A stretch of DNA of 64,000 nt from Orychophragmus violaceus (lineage: Eukaryota; Streptophyta; Magnoliopsida; Brassicales; Brassicaceae): assembly GCA_030180135.1 (NCBI GenBank), contig CM058239.1, positions 62,317,823 through 62,381,822 of the forward strand, read 5' to 3'. Under the pieces are notes generated by a model, which ran no database searches, was not told where the DNA came from, and saw nothing but the letters and a program-made list of their open reading frames with translations. Positions 20,601 through 32,300 of this stretch are shown here, piece after piece (the stretch's first letter is position 1; every line of letters starts with the position of its first letter). Made by a program: the position numbers and the translations under genes.

Positions 20601-21891
20601 AGTGGCTAAACTTCACACAGTGAGAGTCACATTGAGCTTAGCCACCAACCTCTCATGGAATCTATGGCAAATGGATGTGAAGAATGCTTTTCTACAAGGT
20701 GAACTTGAAGAGGAAGTGTATATGACTCCACCACCAGGTTTGAAGCACTTGTGTAAAGATGATGAAGTGTTGAGGCTGAGAAGGGCAATTTATGGTCTGA
20801 AGCAATCACCAAGGGCATGGTACCATAAGCTCAGTCATACTCTCATGGACCATGGCTTCAAGAAGTCTCAATCTGATCACACTTTGTTCACGCTTCAAAG
20901 TGCTCAAGGAGTGGTGGTGGTTCTGATTTATGTGGATGACTTGATTATCACAGGAAGTGATAATGATGGGATTCAATCCACAAAGGCCTATCTCAAGAGT
21001 TCCTTTGATATTAAAGACCTTGGTGAGTTGAAGTACTTCTTGGGCATTGAAGTTTGCAGATTCAATGATGGGTTGTTTCTGTCCCAAAGGAAGTATGTTA
21101 AGGACTTGTTGACAGAAACAAGTATGCTTGATTGCAAGGCTGCAAAGACTCCTCTTGAAGATGGCTACCAAGTCAATAGAAAGGGGGAGAAATCAGAAGA
21201 AGTCAAGTTCAAGGATGTCTCATTGTATAGGAGGCTGGTTGGGAAGCTTATCTACCTCACTCTTACAAGACCAGACTTATGCTTTGCTGTGAATCAAGTT
21301 AGCCAACATATGCAATCACCCACAGTATATCATTGGAGTTTGATTGAGAGGATACTCAGATATCTCAAAGGATCAACTGAACAAGGTATTTGGATGGGTA
21401 AGAATGAGAGCACAGAGATTGTTGGCTATTGTGATGCAGATTGGGCTGGAGATAAGAGTGATAGGAGATCAACAACCGGCTATTGTACCTTCATTGGAGG
21501 CAACTTGGTAACTTGGAAGACAAAGAAGCAGAAGGTGGTATCTTGTTCTAGTGCTGAAGCTGAGTATAGGGCCATGAGGAAGCTTGCAACCGAGTTAACA
21601 TGGCTGAAGGCTTTGCTCAAGGACTTTGGCATAGAGCAATCAAGTCCAATCACCTTCCATTGTGACAACCAGGCTGCTATTCACATTGCAACCAACTCAG
21701 TGTTTCATGAGAGGACTAAACACATTGAGATTGATTGTCACAAAGTAAGGGAGAAGATTGAAGATGGAACCATTCTGCCTTGTTACACAAAGAGTGAAGA
21801 TCAGCTTGCAGATATCTTCACCAAGGCTGCTAGTCTTAAGGTTTGCACTCATGTCTTTGGCAAACTAGGGCTAGTAGCCATTCATGATTAG
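17650..21891 (+). CDS. Copia Gag-Pol polyprotein, family B (B1), 1413 aa
   Basis: Clearly related to the family A protein but a distinct family. Zinc knuckle CEHCKRKGHSKEKC at 238-251; protease DSGASHH from D336; integrase WHARLGH, CEACILGKHC and triad D520, D582, E618; RT YVDD from Y1094; RNase H with D1262 in CDADWAGD, SAEAEY and DNQAAI. The frame is uninterrupted from the ATG at 17650, about 300 bp past the PBS in a C/T-rich leader. One oddity is tyrosine at residue 685 (VFGYVCF), where B2 and all A copies have the usual copia cysteine (VFGC). That may impair integrase. Otherwise all catalytic residues are present. Confidence 0.95.
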   Translation: MEDISSSLRPTVVPVVLKGINYRTWQRTIKTAICGRGLWDHILEDKTPTEEDETKKKDEETKKAEAKWFQEDQLVLGFLQNSLDPSILEAYSHCETAKSLWDTLKKIYGDVSNLSRVYEVKKAISELKQEDHDFTKYLGKFSSAWSELEMLRPSTLNPKVLIERKEQDKIFGLLLNLNPVYNDAIMKILRETTLPDFEEVCSRLQKEEGNIGLFGGKGELVTANKAGFKPEEKKAPFCEHCKRKGHSKEKCWVLHPHLKPDKFKNSRANANISQEAVNEPASTSAQGGELALYTATEYVKKSDLEDLIKAYASKLSGISLFSHKLLSKTDHKLVVDSGASHHMISNAKLLENIKPALGRVTIADGQGIPIIGTGKLRLFNKESDAFYVPKFKSNLLSVKRITKDLNCNVIFGPNDVCFQDIKNGKVIGRGGTQDELYLLEDTSPSNSDSLAFKSCFSFNQNVLWHARLGHPHARALNLMLPNVSFDHSTCEACILGKHCRTVFPKSTTLYEHCFDLVHSDVWTSPCLSRDRNKYFVTFIDEKSKYTWVTLLPSKDRVFDAFLNFQNYVTNQFNAKIKVFRSDNGGEYTSQRFKAHLNKCGILHQTSCPHTPQQNGVAERKNRHLMEAARSMMFHTNVPKRFWGDAVLAACYLINRIPTRVLQDISPYEVLNKAKPFIEHLRVFGYVCFVYISGDQRNKLDAKSTRCMFLGYSTTQKGYKCFDPSNNRTYVSRDVKFIEGQSYYEKKDWEGLKDLSRSPSDLATSLKYLLDHLGNDTPRPEKAKTPTQEAQQEDTEPATHTQEPAQPQEDTLPQDQNQVDLDMDEDEMVYQEAVGNEEVVDQQVQQLRRSTREKKDPSEWMKTRVYYNNQAVAHPSQSTCSIDLLPSSHKAFLGKIELNQVPKTYEEAEGIKVWMDAVKDEKEAMERNHTWIVEKLPKKKKTVSSKWVFTIKYKSNGEIERYKARLVARGFTQTYGEDYTDTFAPVAKLHTVRVTLSLATNLSWNLWQMDVKNAFLQGELEEEVYMTPPPGLKHLCKDDEVLRLRRAIYGLKQSPRAWYHKLSHTLMDHGFKKSQSDHTLFTLQSAQGVVVVLIYVDDLIITGSDNDGIQSTKAYLKSSFDIKDLGELKYFLGIEVCRFNDGLFLSQRKYVKDLLTETSMLDCKAAKTPLEDGYQVNRKGEKSEEVKFKDVSLYRRLVGKLIYLTLTRPDLCFAVNQVSQHMQSPTVYHWSLIERILRYLKGSTEQGIWMGKNESTEIVGYCDADWAGDKSDRRSTTGYCTFIGGNLVTWKTKKQKVVSCSSAEAEYRAMRKLATELTWLKALLKDFGIEQSSPITFHCDNQAAIHIATNSVFHERTKHIEIDCHKVREKIEDGTILPCYTKSEDQLADIFTKAASLKVCTHVFGKLGLVAIHD

Positions 21892-21916
21892 AACTCTCCT
21901 GATTCATGAGCAGCAT

Positions 21917-21979
21917 ACTCTTTTTCCCTTGATGTGGTTTTGTCCCAAGTGGTTTTCCACATCAAGGTTTTTAATGAGG
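21917..21979 (+). other. Conserved 3' hairpin, B1
   Basis: CCTTGATGTGG pairs perfectly over 11 bp with CCACATCAAGG around the loop TTTTGTCCCAAGTGGTTTT. Flanks CTCTTTTTC and TTTTTAATGAGG match family A. Here the pol stop lies upstream of the hairpin. Confidence 0.75.
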
Positions 21980-22034
21980 TGTTGCCATGATCATTCCAAG
22001 TTCAGTCTTTAGGGTGATTCCAAAGTCTGAACTT

Positions 22035-22043
22035 GAGGGGGAG
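22035..22043 (+). promoter_or_regulatory. Polypurine tract, B1
   Basis: GAGGGGGAG immediately before the 3' LTR. Confidence 0.9.
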
Positions 22044-22458
22044 TATTGATCATGACAGGAACAAATGTGCACAAGTCTTGCACATTTGATAATGTGCAAA
22101 TTAGGGGACTTCTGGTTATGATCAAGAGGCGCCTAATCTTATTATTATCATGTCTTGGTGTTGCCCTAAAGAGAGATGACCGTTGGAAGCTGAAGAAGAA
22201 GACTTGGTGTGGACCACAAGGAGGGACCACACTCTCTCTCTCTCACTGCCGCGGTCAGATGTTGTCTTCTAGCTAGTTTGGCTCTTTCCCTCTTTAGGTT
22301 AAACATCTTTTGTAATGTCTTTCATATAAAAAGATGTAACACCAAGAGAATCAATAACAAGAACACATTGTGTCTCATTCTCTCTTGTTCTTGCGGCTGT
22401 AACTCACTCTCTCTCATAAACCCTAATTTCTCATCATGTTCATTCTCAAAATCTCACA
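22044..22458 (+). repeat. B1 3' LTR (415 bp)
   Basis: Matches 16925-17339 by eye; followed by TSD ATATG. Confidence 0.93.
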
Positions 22459-22464
22459 ATATGT

Positions 22465-24413
22465 CATGGATTGAAGAATTTAGGTGATTAAAGACAACTA
22501 TAAGTAAGTTTATGTATGCTCAGAAAGATAGAATGAGAAGCATGTTATACAAGTTGTTGTTCCTTTCAATCACCCCCAAGTAACACTACTAAGAGACTAG
22601 AAAGAAACTTTGATCTTGTAAAAGGCCCTATGAGAATCCTAAAAAAAACTTTGTAACCAAAACTTCTTGAAACATATATGTCATGGATTGAAGAATTTAG
22701 GTGATGTAAGAACTATAAGTAAGTTTATGTATGCTCAGAAAGGTAGAATGAGAAGCATGTTATACAAGTTGTTGTTCTTTTCAATCACCCCAAAGTAACA
22801 CTACTAAGAGACTAGAAAGAAACTTTGATCTTGTAAAAGGCCCTATGAGAATCCTAAAAAAAACTTTGTAACCAAAACTTCTTGAAACATATATGTCATG
22901 GATTGAAGAATTTAGGTGATGTAAGACAACTATAAGTAAGTTTATGTATGCTCAGAAAGGTAGAATGAGAAGCATGTTATACAAGTTGTTGTTCCTTTCA
23001 ATCACCCCCAAGTAACACTACTAAGAGACTAGAAAGAAACTTTGATCTTGTAAAAGGCCCTATGAGAATCCTAAAAATAACTTTGTAACCAAAACTTTTT
23101 GAAACATATATGTCATGGATTGAAGAATTTAGGTGATTAAAGACAACTATAAGTAAATTTATGTATGCTCAGAAAGATAGAATGAGAAGCATGTTATACA
23201 AGTTGTTGTTCCTTTCAATCACCCCAAAGTAACACTACTAAGAGACTAGAAAGAAACTTTGATCTTGTAAAAGGCCCTATGAGAATCCTAAAAAAAACTT
23301 TGTAACCAAAACTTCTTGAAACATATATGTCATGGATTGAAGAATTTAGGTGATGTAAGACAACTATAAGTAAGTTTATGTATGCTCAGAAAGGTAGAAT
23401 GAGAAGCATGTTATACAAGTTGTTGTTCCTTTCAATCACCCCCAAGTAACACTACTAAGAGACTAGAAAGAAACTTTGATCTTGTAAAAGGCCCTATGAG
23501 AATCCTAAAAATAACTTTGTAACCAAAACTTTTTGAAACATATATGTCATGGATTGAAGAATTTAGGTGATTAAAGACAACTATAAGTAAATTTATGTAT
23601 GCTCAGAAAGATAGAATGAGAAGCATGTTATACAAGTTGTTGTTCCTTTCAATCACCCCCAAGTAACACTACTAAGAGACTAGAAAGAAACTTTGATCTT
23701 GTAAAAGCCCCTATGAGAATCCTAAAAAAAACTTTGTAACCAAAACTTCTTGAAACATATATGTCATGGATTGAAGAATTTAGGTGATGTAAGAACTATA
23801 AGTAAGTTTATGTATGCTCAGAAAGGTAGAATGAGAAGCATGTTATACAAGTTGTTGTTCTTTTCAATCACCCCCAAGTAACACTACTAAGAGACTAGAA
23901 AGAAACTTTGATCTTGTAAAAGGCCCAATGAGAATCCTAAAAAAAACTTTGTAACCAAAACTTCTTGAAACATATATGTCATGGATTGAAGAATTTAGGT
24001 GATTAAAGACAACTATAAGTAAGTTTATGTATGCTCAGAAAGATAGAATGAGAAGCATGTTATACAAGTTGTTGTTCCTTTCAATCACCCCCAAGTAACA
24101 CTACTAAGAGACTAGAAAGAAACTTTGATCTTGTAAAAGGCCCTATGAGAATCCTAAAAAAAACTTTGTAACCAAAACTTCTTGAAACATATATGTCATG
24201 GATTGAAGAATTTAGGTGATGTAAGACAACTATAAGTAAGTTTATGTATGCTCAGAAAGGTAGAATGAGAAGCATGTTATACAAGTTGTTGTTCCTTTCA
24301 ATCACCCCCAAGTAACACTACTAAGAGACTAGAAAGAAACTTTGATCTTGTAAAAGGCCCTATGAGAATCCTAAAAATAACTTTGTAACCAAAACTTTTT
24401 GAAACATATATGT
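22465..24413. repeat. Higher-order repeat, 9 monomers, unit 1 (1949 bp)
   Basis: Nine monomers with a fixed order of variants: private variants such as AAAAGCCCCTATG (about 23702) and GGCCCAATG (23922) recur exactly 1949 bp later. Confidence 0.75.
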
Positions 24414-26362
24414 CATGGATTGAAGAATTTAGGTGATTAAAGACAACTATAAGTAAGTTTATGTATGCTCAGAAAGATAGAATGAGAAGCATGTTATACA
24501 AGTTGTTGTTCCTTTCAATCACCCCCAAGTAACACTACTAAGAGACTAGAAAGAAACTTTGATCTTGTAAAAGGCCCTATGAGAATCCTAAAAAAAACTT
24601 TGTAACCAAAACTTCTTGAAACATATATGTCATGGATTGAAGAATTTAGGTGATGTAAGAACTATAAGAAAGTTTATGTATGCTCAGAAAGGTAGAATGA
24701 GAAGCATGTTATACAAGTTGTTGTTCTTTTCAATCACCCCAAAGTAACACTACTAAGAGACTAGAAAGAAACTTTGATCTTGTAAAAGGCCCTATGAGAA
24801 TCCTAAAAAAAACTTTGTAACCAAAACTTCTTGAAACATATATGTCATGGATTGAAGAATTTAGGTGATGTAAGACAACTATAAGTAAGTTTATGTATGC
24901 TCAGAAAGGTAGAATGAGAAGCATGTTATACAAGTTGTTGTTCCTTTCAATCACCCCCAAGTAACACTACTAAGAGACTAGAAAGAAACTTTGATCTTGT
25001 AAAAGGCCCTATGAGAATCCTAAAAATAACTTTGTAACCAAAACTTTTTGAAACATATATGTCATGGATTGAAGAATTTAGGTGATTAAAGACAACTATA
25101 AGTAAATTTATGTATGCTCAGAAAGATAGAATGAGAAGCATGTTATACAAGTTGTTGTTCCTTTCAATCACCCCAAAGTAACACTACTAAGAGACTAGAA
25201 AGAAACTTTGATCTTGTAAAAGGCCCTATGAGAATCCTAAAAAAAACTTTGTAACCAAAACTTCTTGAAACATATATGTCATGGATTGAAGAATTTAGGT
25301 GATGTAAGACAACTATAAGTAAGTTTATGTATGCTCAGAAAGGTAGAATGAGAAGCATGTTATACAAGTTGTTGTTCCTTTCAATCACCCCCAAGTAACA
25401 CTACTAAGAGACTAGAAAGAAACTTTGATCTTGTAAAAGGCCCTATGAGAATCCTAAAAATAACTTTGTAACCAAAACTTTTTGAAACATATATGTCATG
25501 GATTGAAGAATTTAGGTGATTAAAGACAACTATAAGTAAATTTATGTATGCTCAGAAAGATAGAATGAGAAGCATGTTATACAAGTTGTTGTTCCTTTCA
25601 ATCACCCCCAAGTAACACTACTAAGAGACTAGAAAGAAACTTTGATCTTGTAAAAGCCCCTATGAGAATCCTAAAAAAAACTTTGTAACCAAAACTTCTT
25701 GAAACATATATGTCATGGATTGAAGAATTTAGGTGATGTAAGAACTATAAGTAAGTTTATGTATGCTCAGAAAGGTAGAATGAGAAGCATGTTATACAAG
25801 TTGTTGTTCTTTTCAATCACCCCCAAGTAACACTACTAAGAGACTAGAAAGAAACTTTGATCTTGTAAAAGGCCCAATGAGAATCCTAAAAAAAACTTTG
25901 TAACCAAAACTTCTTGAAACATATATGTCATGGATTGAAGAATTTAGGTGATTAAAGACAACTATAAGTAAGTTTATGTATGCTCAGAAAGATAGAATGA
26001 GAAGCATGTTATACAAGTTGTTGTTCCTTTCAATCACCCCCAAGTAACACTACTAAGAGACTAGAAAGAAACTTTGATCTTGTAAAAGGCCCTATGAGAA
26101 TCCTAAAAAAAACTTTGTAACCAAAACTTCTTGAAACATATATGTCATGGATTGAAGAATTTAGGTGATGTAAGACAACTATAAGTAAGTTTATGTATGC
26201 TCAGAAAGGTAGAATGAGAAGCATGTTATACAAGTTGTTGTTCCTTTCAATCACCCCCAAGTAACACTACTAAGAGACTAGAAAGAAACTTTGATCTTGT
26301 AAAAGGCCCTATGAGAATCCTAAAAAAAACTTTGTAACCAAAACTTCTTGAAACATATATGT
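24414..26362. repeat. Higher-order repeat, 9 monomers, unit 2 (1949 bp)
   Basis: Same monomer order as 22465-24413 (variants at about 25651 and 25871). A few private changes, such as ATAAGAAAG in its second monomer and AAAAAAAAC in place of AAAAATAAC at its end. Confidence 0.75.
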
Positions 26363-29300
26363 CATGGATTGAAGAATTTAGGTGATGTAAGAACTATAAG
26401 TAAGTTTATGTATGCTCAGAAAGGTAGAATGAGAAGCATGTTATACAAGTTTTTGTTCCTTTCAATCACCCCCAAGTAACACTACTAAGAGACTAGATTC
26501 TTTGATCTTGTAAAAGGCCCTATGAGAATCCTAAAAAAAACTTTGTAACCAAAACTTCTTGAAACATATATGTCATGGATTGAAGAATTTAGGTGATGTA
26601 AGACAACTATAAGTAAGTTTTCGTATGCTACTAAAGGTAGAATGAGAAGCATGTTATACAAGTTTATGTTCTTTGAACCACCCCTAAGTAACCATAATAA
26701 AAGACTAGAAAGAATCTTTGATCTTCTAAAAGGCCCTATGAGAATCTTTAAAAAAAAAACTTTGCAACCAAAACTTCTTGAAACATATATGTCATGGATT
26801 GAAGAATTTAGGTGATGTAAGACAACTATAAGTAAGTTTATGTATGCTCAAAAAGGTAGAATGAGAAGCATGTTATACAAGTTGTTGTTCCTTTCAATCA
26901 CCCCCAAGTAACACTACTAAGAGACTAGAAAGAAACTTTGATCTGGTAAAAGGCCCTATGAGAATCCTAAAAATAACTTTGTAACCAAAACTTTTTGAAA
27001 CATATATGTCATGGATTGAAGAATTTAGGTGATGTAAGACAACTATAAGTAAGTTTATGTATGCTCAGAAAGGTAGAATGAGAAGCATGTTATACAAGTT
27101 GTTGTTCCTTTCAATCACCCCCAAGTAACACTACTAAGAGACTAGAAAGAAACTTTGATCTTGTAAAAGGCCCTATGAGAATCCTAAAAAAAACTTTGTA
27201 ACCAAAACTTCTTGAAACATATATGTCATGGATTGAAGAATTTAGGTGATGTTAGAACTATAAGTAAGTTTATGTATGCTCAGAAAGGTAGAACGAGAAG
27301 CATGTTATACAAGTTGTTGTTCTTTTCAATCACCCCCAAGTAACACTACTAAGAGACTAGAAAGAAACTTTGATCTTGTAAAAGGCCCTATGAGAATCCT
27401 AAAAAAAATTTTGTAACCAAAACTTCTTGAAACATACATGTCATGGATTGAAGAATTTAGGTGATCTAAGACAACTATAAGTAAGTTTATGTATGCTCAG
27501 AAAGGTAGAATGAGAAGCATGTTATACAAGTTGTTGTTCCTTTCAATCACCCCCAAGTAACACTACTAAGAGACTAGAAAGAAACTTTGATCTTGTAAAA
27601 GGCCCTATGAGAATCCTAAAAATAACTTTGTAACCAAAACTTTTTGAAACATATATGTCATGGATTGAAGAATTTAGGTGATTAAAGACAACTATAAGTA
27701 AGTTTATGTATGCTCAGAAAGATAGAATGAGAAGCATGTTATACAAGTTGTTGTTCCTTTCAATCACCCCCAAGTAACACTACTAAGAGACTAGAAAGAA
27801 ACTTTGATCTTGTAAAAGGCCCTATGAGAATCCTAAAAAGAACTTTGTAACCAAAACTTCTTGAAACATATATGTCATGGATTGAAGAATTTAGGTGATG
27901 TAAGAACTATAAGTAAGTTTATGTATGCTCAGAAAGGTAGAATGAGAAGCATGTTATACAAGTTGTTGTTCTTTTCAATCACCCCAAAGTAACACTACTA
28001 AGAGACTAGAAAGAAACTTTGATCTTGTAAAAGGCCCTATGAGAATCCTAAAAAAAACTTTGTAACCAAAACTTCTTGAAACATATATGTCATGGATTGA
28101 AGAATTTAGGTGATGTAAGACAACTATAAGTAAGTTTATGTATGCTCAGAAAGGTAGAATGAGAAGCATGTTATACAAGTTGTTGTTCCTTTCAATCACC
28201 CCCAAGTAACACTACTAAGAGACTAGAAAGAAACTTTGATCTTGTAAAAGGCCCTATGAGAATCCTAAAAAAAACTTTGTAACCAAAACTTCTTGAAACA
28301 TATATGTCATGGATTGAAGAATTTAGGTGATGTAAGACAACTATAAGTAAGTTTATGTATGCTCAGAAAGGTAGAATGAGAAGCATGTTATACAAGTTGT
28401 TGTTCCTTTCAATCACCCCCAAGTAACACTACTAAGAGACTAGAAAGAAACTTTGATCTTGTAAAAGGCCCTATGAGAATCCTAAAAATAACTTTGTAAC
28501 CAAAACTTTTTGAAACATATATGTCATGGATTGAAGAATTTAGGTGATTAAAGACAACTATAAGTAAATTTATGTATGCTCAGAAAGATAGAATGAGAAG
28601 CATGTTATACAAGTTGTTGTTCCTTTCAATCACCCCCAAGTAACACTACTAAGAGACTAGAAAGAAACTTTGATCTTGTAAAAGCCCCTATGAGAATCCT
28701 AAAAAAAACTTTGTAACCAAAACTTCTTGAAACATATATGTCATGGATTGAAGAATTTAGGTGATGTAAGAACTATAAGTAAGTTTATGTATGCTCAGAA
28801 AGGTAGAATGAGAAGCATGTTATACAAGTTGTTGTTCTTTTCAATCACCCCCAAGTAACACTACTAAGAGACTAGAAAGAAACTTTGATCTTGTAAAAGG
28901 CCCAATGAGAATCCTAAAAAAAACTTTGTAACCAAAACTTCTTGAAACATATATGTCATGGATTGAAGAATTTAGGTGATTAAAGACAACTATAAGTAAG
29001 TTTATGTATGCTCAGAAAGATAGAATGAGAAGCATGTTATACAAGTTGTTGTTCCTTTCAATCACCCCCAAGTAACACTACTAAGAGACTAGAAAGAAAC
29101 TTTGATCTTGTAAAAGGCCCTATGAGAATCCTAAAAAAAACTTTGTAACCAAAACTTCTTGAAACATATATGTCATGGATTGAAGAATTTAGGTGATGTA
29201 AGACAACTATAAGTAAGTTTATGTATGCTCAGAAAGGTAGAATGAGAAGCATGTTATACAAGTTGTTGTTCCTTTCAATCACCCCCAAGTAACACTACTA

Positions 29301-32300
29301 AGAGACTAGAAAGAAACTTTGATCTTGTAAAAGGCCCTATGAGAATCCTAAAAAAAACTTTGTAACCAAAACTTCTTGAAACATATATGTCATGGATTGA
29401 AGAATTTAGGTGATGTAAGAACTATAAGTAAGTTTATGTATGCTCAGAAAGGTAGAATGAGAAGCATGTTATACAAGTTTTTGTTCCTTTCAATCACCCC
29501 CAAGTAACACTACTAAGAGACTAGATTCTTTGATCTTGTAAAAGGCCCTATGAGAATCCTAAAAAAAACTTTGTAACCAAAACTTCTTGAAACATATATG
29601 TCATGGATTGAAGAATTTAGGTGATGTAAGACAACTATAAGTAAGTTTATGTATGCTCAGAAAGGTAGAATGAGAAGCATGTTATACAAGTTGTTGTTCC
29701 TTTCAATCACCCCCAAGTAACACTACTAAGAGACTAGAAAGAAACTTTGATCTTGTAAAAGGCCCTATGAGAATCCTAAAAAAAACTTTGTAACCAAAAC
29801 TTCTTGAAACATATATGTCATGGATTGAAGAATTTAGGTGATGTAAGAACTATAAGTAAGTTTATGTATGCTCAGAAAGGTAGAATGAGAAGCATGTTAT
29901 ACAAGTTTTTGTTCCTTTCAATCACCCCCAAGTAACACTACTAAGAGACTAGATTCTTTGATCTTGTAAAAGGCCCTATGAGAATCCTAAAAAAAACTTT
30001 GTAACCAAAACTTCTTGAAACATATATGTCATGGATTGAAGAATTTAGGTGATGTAAGACAACTATAAGTAAGTTTTCGTATGCTACTAAAGGTAGAATG
30101 AGAAGCATGTTATACAAGTTTATGTTCTTTGAACCACCCCTAAGTAACCATAATAAAAGACTAGAAAGAATCTTTGATCTTCTAAAAGGCCCTATGAGAA
30201 TCTTTAAAAAAAAAACTTTGCAACCAAAACTTCTTGAAACATATATGTCATGGATTGAAGAATTTAGGTGATGTAAGAACTATAAGTAAGTTTATGTATG
30301 CTCAGAAAGGTAGAATGAGAAGCATGTTATACAAGTTTTTGTTCCTTTCAATCACCCCCAAGTAACACTACTAAGAGACTAGATTCTTTGATCTTGTAAA
30401 AGGCCCTATGAGAATCCTAAAAAAAACTTTGTAACCAAAACTTCTTGAAACATATATGTCATGGATTGAAGAATTTAGGTGATGTAAGACAACTATAAGT
30501 AAGTTTATGTATGCTCAGAAAGGTAGAATGAGAAGCATGTTATACAAGTTGTTGTTCCTTTCAATCACCCCCAAGTAACACTACTAAGAGACTAGAAAGA
30601 AACTTTGATCTTGTAAAAGGCCCTATGAGAATCCTAAAAAAAACTTTGTAACCAAAACTTCTTGAAACATATATGTCATGGATTGAAGAATTTAGGTGAT
30701 GTTAGAACTATAAGTAAGTTTATGTATGCTCAGAAAGGTAGAACGAGAAGCATGTTATACAAGTTGTTGTTCTTTTCAATCACCCCCAAGTAACACTACT
30801 AAGAGACTAGAAAGAAACTTTGATCTTGTAAAAGGCCCTATGAGAATCCTAAAAAAAATTTTGTAACCAAAACTTCTTGAAACATACATGTCATGGATTG
30901 AAGAATTTAGGTGATCTAAGACAACTATAAGTAAGTTTATGTATGCTCAGAAAGGTAGAATGAGAAGCATGTTATACAAGTTGTTGTTCCTTTCAATCAC
31001 CCCCAAGTAACACTACTAAGAGACTAGAAAGAAACTTTGATCTTGTAAAAGGCCCTATGAGAATCCTAAAAATAACTTTGTAACCAAAACTTTTTGAAAC
31101 ATATATGTCATGGATTGAAGAATTTAGGTGATTAAAGACAACTATAAGTAAGTTTATGTATGCTCAGAAAGATAGAATGAGAAGCATGTTATACAAGTTG
31201 TTGTTCCTTTCAATCACCCCCAAGTAACACTACTAAGAGACTAGAAAGAAACTTTGATCTTGTAAAAGGCCCTATGAGAATCCTAAAAAGAACTTTGTAA
31301 CCAAAACTTCTTGAAACATATATGTCATGGATTGAAGAATTTAGGTGATGTAAGAACTATAAGTAAGTTTATGTATGCTCAGAAAGGTAGAATGAGAAGC
31401 ATGTTATACAAGTTGTTGTTCTTTTCAATCACCCCAAAGTAACACTACTAAGAGACTAGAAAGAAACTTTGATCTTGTAAAAGGCCCTATGAGAATCCTA
31501 AAAAAAACTTTGTAACCAAAACTTCTTGAAACATATATGTCATGGATTGAAGAATTTAGGTGATGTAAGACAACTATAAGTAAGTTTATGTATGCTCAGA
31601 AAGGTAGAATGAGAAGCATGTTATACAAGTTGTTGTTCCTTTCAATCACCCCCAAGTAACACTACTAAGAGACTAGAAAGAAACTTTGATCTTGTAAAAG
31701 GCCCTATGAGAATCCTAAAAAAAACTTTGTAACCAAAACTTCTTGAAACATATATGTCATGGATTGAAGAATTTAGGTGATGTAAGAACTATAAGTAAGT
31801 TTATGTATGCTCAGAAAGGTAGAATGAGAAGCATGTTATACAAGTTGTTGTTCTTTTCAATCACCCCCAAGTAACACTACTAAGAGACTAGAAAGAAACT
31901 TTGATCTTGTAAAAGCCCCTATGAGAATCCTAAAAAAAACTTTGTAACCAAAACTTCTTGAAACATATATGTCATGGATTGAAGAATTTAGGTGATGTAA
32001 GAACTATAAGTAAGTTTATGTATGCTCAGAAAGGTAGAATGAGAAGCATGTTATACAAGTTGTTGTTCTTTTCAATCACCCCCAAGTAACACTACTAAGA
32101 GACTAGAAAGAAACTTTGATCTTGTAAAAGGCCCAATGAGAATCCTAAAAAAAACTTTGTAACCAAAACTTCTTGAAACATATATGTCATGGATTGAAGA
32201 ATTTAGGTGATTAAAGACAACTATAAGTAAGTTTATGTATGCTCAGAAAGATAGAATGAGAAGCATGTTATACAAGTTGTTGTTCCTTTCAATCACCCCC

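Larger units (their letters stand above)
16925..22458 (+). mobile_element. Ty1/copia family B copy B1, complete
   Basis: A 5534-bp element with 415-bp LTRs, tRNA-iMet PBS, full-length polyprotein, hairpin and PPT. The TSD is ATATG (16920-16924 and 22459-22463), cut within the satellite palindrome ACATATATGT. LTR ends are TATTGATC...CTCACA, the same TA...CA class as family A. The LTRs look identical, so insertion is recent. Confidence 0.95.
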
